This document shows positions 32,883-35,152 of a DNA stretch of 35,152 nt, one piece after another. A model generated the notes under the pieces. The model did not search any database, was not told the origin of the DNA, and saw only the letters and a list, made by a program, of their open reading frames with translations. The DNA lies in contig JABGXW010000010.1 of assembly GCA_018675575.1 (NCBI GenBank), positions 1 to 35,152 of the forward strand, read 5' to 3'. Position numbers and translations under genes: made by a program. Every line of letters begins with the position of its first letter. Position 1 is the first letter of the stretch. Source of the DNA: Bacteriovoracaceae bacterium. Lineage in GTDB: Bacteria; Bdellovibrionota; Bacteriovoracia; Bacteriovoracales; Bacteriovoracaceae.

Positions 32883-33701
32883 TTATTTTATAGTGATTAT
32901 TTTTCCTAAGTTGATGATGTCTCTGCCGTAGCCTGAAACTTTGCCATCTTCATTTAGGATTATATTGCTTTCTCTTCCTCCAGCGGAATCAAGGATTGTG
33001 ATATGGAAATAACTTCCATCTACAATCATGTCTGTAACTAAAACATCTTGTAGGTATTCATCAGATTTTCCTTCATTGATAACTAAACTTAGTACAACCT
33101 GATCTCCTTGACTATAAAATGATGCAAGGTCGTGTATGTATTGAGGGGATACAGGTAATTGAATAAAAGCATGACTCTCTAACTCTGGATCAGCATGATT
33201 ATCAGTGTTAGGTAGCCTTGGTGCTCCATGATTTTCAGGAAGATTATTTCTTACAGGATGACTTGTAATCGTTTCTCGATGAATATTAAAATCATTCATC
33301 GCACTTCGTTTACAGTCAGCAACATAAGGAAAGTTTGCACCTTTGAATAACTTTTTAGATAAACTGATCACACCATGTTTATTTTTTAAGCACTTCACAA
33401 CTTTATCCATGATAACTTTTGCACTACAATTCGGAATATTTCTTTGAGCACAGTAAGCTTGAACCTTACTATTATATTTATGATAGTTTCCATTTACACT
33501 GGCCATTAGCCAGCACGAGCCCGTTTGTCCCTGATTCATATATCCATCTGCTGTAACTCTAATTCGATTATTAAATTCACGAATTTTTTCTCTAGCCATT
33601 CGTAACTCTTGTGCCTTTTGCCAATTTCTTCTAATTACACCATTACTTTGTGCGAAACAATTAAACGATAGCAAAAATAAAATACTCAGTAGTAACTTCA
33701 T
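32883..33701 (-). CDS. Exported papain-like protein with Gln/Cys but no clear His/Asn
   Basis: This 272-residue protein has a signal peptide to about residue 17. At residues 56-67 it has NQGQTGSCWLMA, with the papain oxyanion Gln57 and nucleophile Cys63 exactly six apart, as in C1 (QGxCGSCW) and near C2 (calpain) enzymes. The C-terminal half has the papain strand order (QGDQVVLSLVIN, QDVLVTDMIV, YFHITILDSAGG). The region aligned with the His strand of the neighbouring gene shows Asp in QDVLV, and the Asn-Ser-Trp-Gly turn reads DSAG. His233 is an alternative base. Five further cysteines may form disulfides. GGAAGG upstream supports the ATG. It lies 40 bases after the second papain-like gene and is probably cotranscribed. 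Confidence 0.72.
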   Translation of the reverse strand: MKLLLSILFLLSFNCFAQSNGVIRRNWQKAQELRMAREKIREFNNRIRVTADGYMNQGQTGSCWLMASVNGNYHKYNSKVQAYCAQRNIPNCSAKVIMDKVVKCLKNKHGVISLSKKLFKGANFPYVADCKRSAMNDFNIHRETITSHPVRNNLPENHGAPRLPNTDNHADPELESHAFIQLPVSPQYIHDLASFYSQGDQVVLSLVINEGKSDEYLQDVLVTDMIVDGSYFHITILDSAGGRESNIILNEDGKVSGYGRDIINLGKIITIK

Positions 33702-33741
33702 TTGAACCTTCCTTTATATTTAATTTAATTTTATATTAATA

Positions 33742-34293
33742 TTAAAATGCTCTAACATCACTGACGCTACAAAAAATCTCATCCCCGTGGTGATTCTTCC
33801 AACCTGTAATTTTATTAGTTCTAAAGTCCCATTTAATTTTTCGCTCCCCTTCTCCCCAGGAGTTTATAACAGTTAATATTTTGCCTGAATAAACATTCCA
33901 CCTGTCAGGTTTCACATCGATTAGTGTGATAGCATGATATCTATTTTCATCACAAATTTTTAAAACAAGCCATATAACCTTTCCATCCTTTAGATCTTTT
34001 TTCATCTTTTTTAGCAGCTCCTCTCCATTTGAGGGAGCATTAAGGGAAGTTGCTGTCTCAACTTCGAAATAAAAGTCCTCCATGTCAATAATCATCTCAT
34101 CTGTTAGTTCATCAATAGCAATATAATTTTTTTCGACTAGGTAAGATAAGTTCTCTAGAACAGGAGTTTCTTCTAATTCATGAGGATTAACTTCTCTGAC
34201 GACATCTCTTCCAGAATCGAAAGCAAAAACTAAATTGCTCGAAGTACTATAAATTGTGGATAAGATACCTAGGAGTATTAATAAAGATTTCAT
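33742..34293 (-). CDS. Exported papain-like protein with His/Asn but no Cys nucleophile
   Basis: This 183-residue protein has a signal peptide to about residue 24 (FA-FDSG). The C-terminal half matches the end of a C1/C2 peptidase: DGKVIWLVLKI, then RYHAITLIDV with His120 as the catalytic base, and KILTVINSWGEGE with Asn144-Ser-Trp-Gly. The N-terminal 100 residues are acidic and helical and contain no cysteine, so the QxxxxxC nucleophile block is absent; the only cysteines are at 114 and 175. No missing upstream half was found in 34294-34660, and the signal peptide argues for an intact short protein. It may be a pseudoenzyme, inhibitor or partner of the next gene. Confidence 0.7.
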   Translation of the reverse strand: MKSLLILLGILSTIYSTSSNLVFAFDSGRDVVREVNPHELEETPVLENLSYLVEKNYIAIDELTDEMIIDMEDFYFEVETATSLNAPSNGEELLKKMKKDLKDGKVIWLVLKICDENRYHAITLIDVKPDRWNVYSGKILTVINSWGEGERKIKWDFRTNKITGWKNHHGDEIFCSVSDVRAF

Positions 34294-34363
34294 TGCCTGC
34301 CCCTTAGTTTAATTATTATCTGTTAAACCTAATTGAATCTTACGTTGAAATTGTGGCAGGCAA
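34293..34363 (-). promoter_or_regulatory. Structured leader that can pair over the ribosome site of the papain-like operon
   Basis: On the minus strand TTGCCTGCC (34363-34355) is a perfect nine-base complement of GGCAGGCAA (34301-34293). The latter contains the AGG ribosome site and the first base of the ATG of the 183-residue protein gene. Nested inside, GTTTAA (34328-34323) pairs with TTAAAC (34312-34307). The pairing is GC-rich in AT-rich surroundings and could control translation. Confidence 0.45.
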
Positions 34364-34913
34364 GAATCAATTAATCGCTCTTAAAGGCTCATAAGTTTTT
34401 AATTTTATGTTTAAATAAGTGTTTGGATTACAAGTTTTACACCTAAAAATGATTGAACCTGTAAAGTATTGAGTCTTAATCCAAGAGTTTACCTTTCTGA
34501 TATGGCCAGAAGATAATAGCGGAAAGAGGACCTTCTTACTCCCTAGGCCTTTGCTAAAGAGCTTAAAGCAAAATCTGTGGTCACAAACCCCTCTTAAAAT
34601 ACTTATAGCAAATACGAGAATAGGGTATACGGAATATATCTTTTAAATAGTAGTTATATTGATGACTTGGAAGGGTATTTATTTTTATTTGGTTCGATAC
34701 AATTTGTATGTGGATGGAGATTCCTCTTGAAATACCCCGTTATATTTTTGATTTTGCTTATATGGTACCAGTTCTGGCCACCTCCACCACCATATTACAC
34801 AACGCCCATATCATTATATAAATACGAAATATTTCAATTCTTTTTACCCATAATGTCTCGAAATTCAATGAAATAGAAACAAGTTTGACGAATTTTTGTC
34901 AAAAGGAGGAACT
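34364..34913. other. Intergenic stretch with no clear gene
   Basis: About 550 bases between the papain-like operon and the transposase start. The only open frame (34667-34876, TTG start, 69 residues) is hydrophobic, with a run of five prolines, and lacks a ribosome site, so it is not called. CCACCTCCACCA at 34778-34789 also occurs at 32827-32838. No tRNA, promoter or clear element end was recognised. Confidence 0.6.
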
Positions 34914-35152
34914 ATGTCTTTTAGGAAGTATGATGATTCAATTAAAAGCAGGATAATAAAAAGTGGAAATCCAAACTTGTTTCCAGAATTAAAAATCCCA
35001 AGGATGATGACAGCATTGTACTGGATCAAAAAAGCAAAAAATAAGGAATGTTTAGACGAGATAAATTACGACAGGCACTCCTGGATAAAATAGAAAACTA
35101 CAAAAAGAATTAAATAAGGAAAGCAAGGTTATGCGTTTCTTTAATTTTCCAC
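34914..35152 (+). pseudogene. Frameshifted start of a transposase, cut by window end
   Basis: AAAGGAGG stands four bases before ATG 34914, an excellent start. The first frame (60 codons, MSFRKYDDSIKSRIIKSGNP, LFPELKIPR, TALYWIKKAK) resembles the helix-turn-helix N-terminus of integrase-core transposases of the IS3-like type. It stops at 35091-35093. Other frames then continue with transposase-like helices: RQALLDKIENYKK in one, and ELNKESKVMRFF in another to the edge. Two one-base shifts would join them, so the copy looks inactivated. The rest of the gene and both element ends are outside the window or unrecognised. Confidence 0.55.

Noticed and set aside
34667..34876. 69-residue hydrophobic open frame with a PPPPP run, TTG start
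   Set aside because: No ribosome site and no family; it sits in AT-rich DNA before a transposase remnant, so a chance frame is more likely.
1..35152. CRISPR arrays, tRNA or rRNA genes
   Set aside because: No regularly spaced direct repeats, cloverleaf-like stretches or rRNA-like conserved blocks were seen by eye; a covariance search would be needed for certainty.

Overview
The window is AT-rich DNA from a Gram-negative bacterium. The LPS-transport, sigma-54 and hibernation-factor block (lptC/A-lptB-rpoN-hpf), a family B DNA polymerase II, a SpoIID/LytB-domain protein and a very high density of signal-peptide or lipoprotein genes of unknown function together suggest a member of the Bdellovibrionota, most like the Bacteriovoracaceae (Bacteriovorax/Halobacteriovorax). 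That placement is an inference from gene content and composition; no rRNA or tRNA gene was seen.

Layout. Bases 1-1340 (minus) carry a tesA-like esterase, a LolD/YbbA-like ABC ATPase and the first codons of what looks like its permease, with overlapping coding ends. Bases 1417-3751 (minus) hold two exported proteins, one a lipoprotein with a metzincin-type zinc site. Bases 3957-7614 (minus) form the envelope/regulatory operon: an LptC-LptA-like fusion with a probable CTG start, lptB, rpoN and hpf, closed by a hairpin terminator. mutS and an RDD membrane protein run on the plus strand (7786-11328) and abut a convergent spoIID-like gene. Bases 12931-19319 (minus) are mostly small exported or membrane-anchored proteins, including an M23-like peptidase with an SH3-like region and an alpha/beta-hydrolase.

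Bases 19460-20822 (minus) are a DUF2089-type zinc-ribbon/HTH regulator followed by a YvlB-like/pentapeptide-repeat protein. Divergent from it is a secreted START-domain protein with a small partner gene. Bases 22199-23433 (minus) hold a degenerate receiver plus degenerate HD-GYP protein whose 5' end appears frameshifted; it is followed by decayed coding DNA up to aspS (23777-25576). Then come a DUF192 lipoprotein (plus), a FtsB-like division protein with a long basic N-terminal tail, an unknown cytoplasmic protein, YggT and YihY membrane proteins, a Sel1/Hcp-like protein, polB (all minus) and an RluA-family pseudouridine synthase (plus).

The last part (32883-35152) has two adjacent secreted papain-like proteins. 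One keeps only the Gln/Cys part of the active site and the other only the His/Asn part. They have a structured leader, and they are followed by an intergenic stretch and the frameshifted start of a transposase. This complementary pair is the most unusual thing in the window. The housekeeping genes are confident calls; most exported proteins have only fold-level or no assignments.
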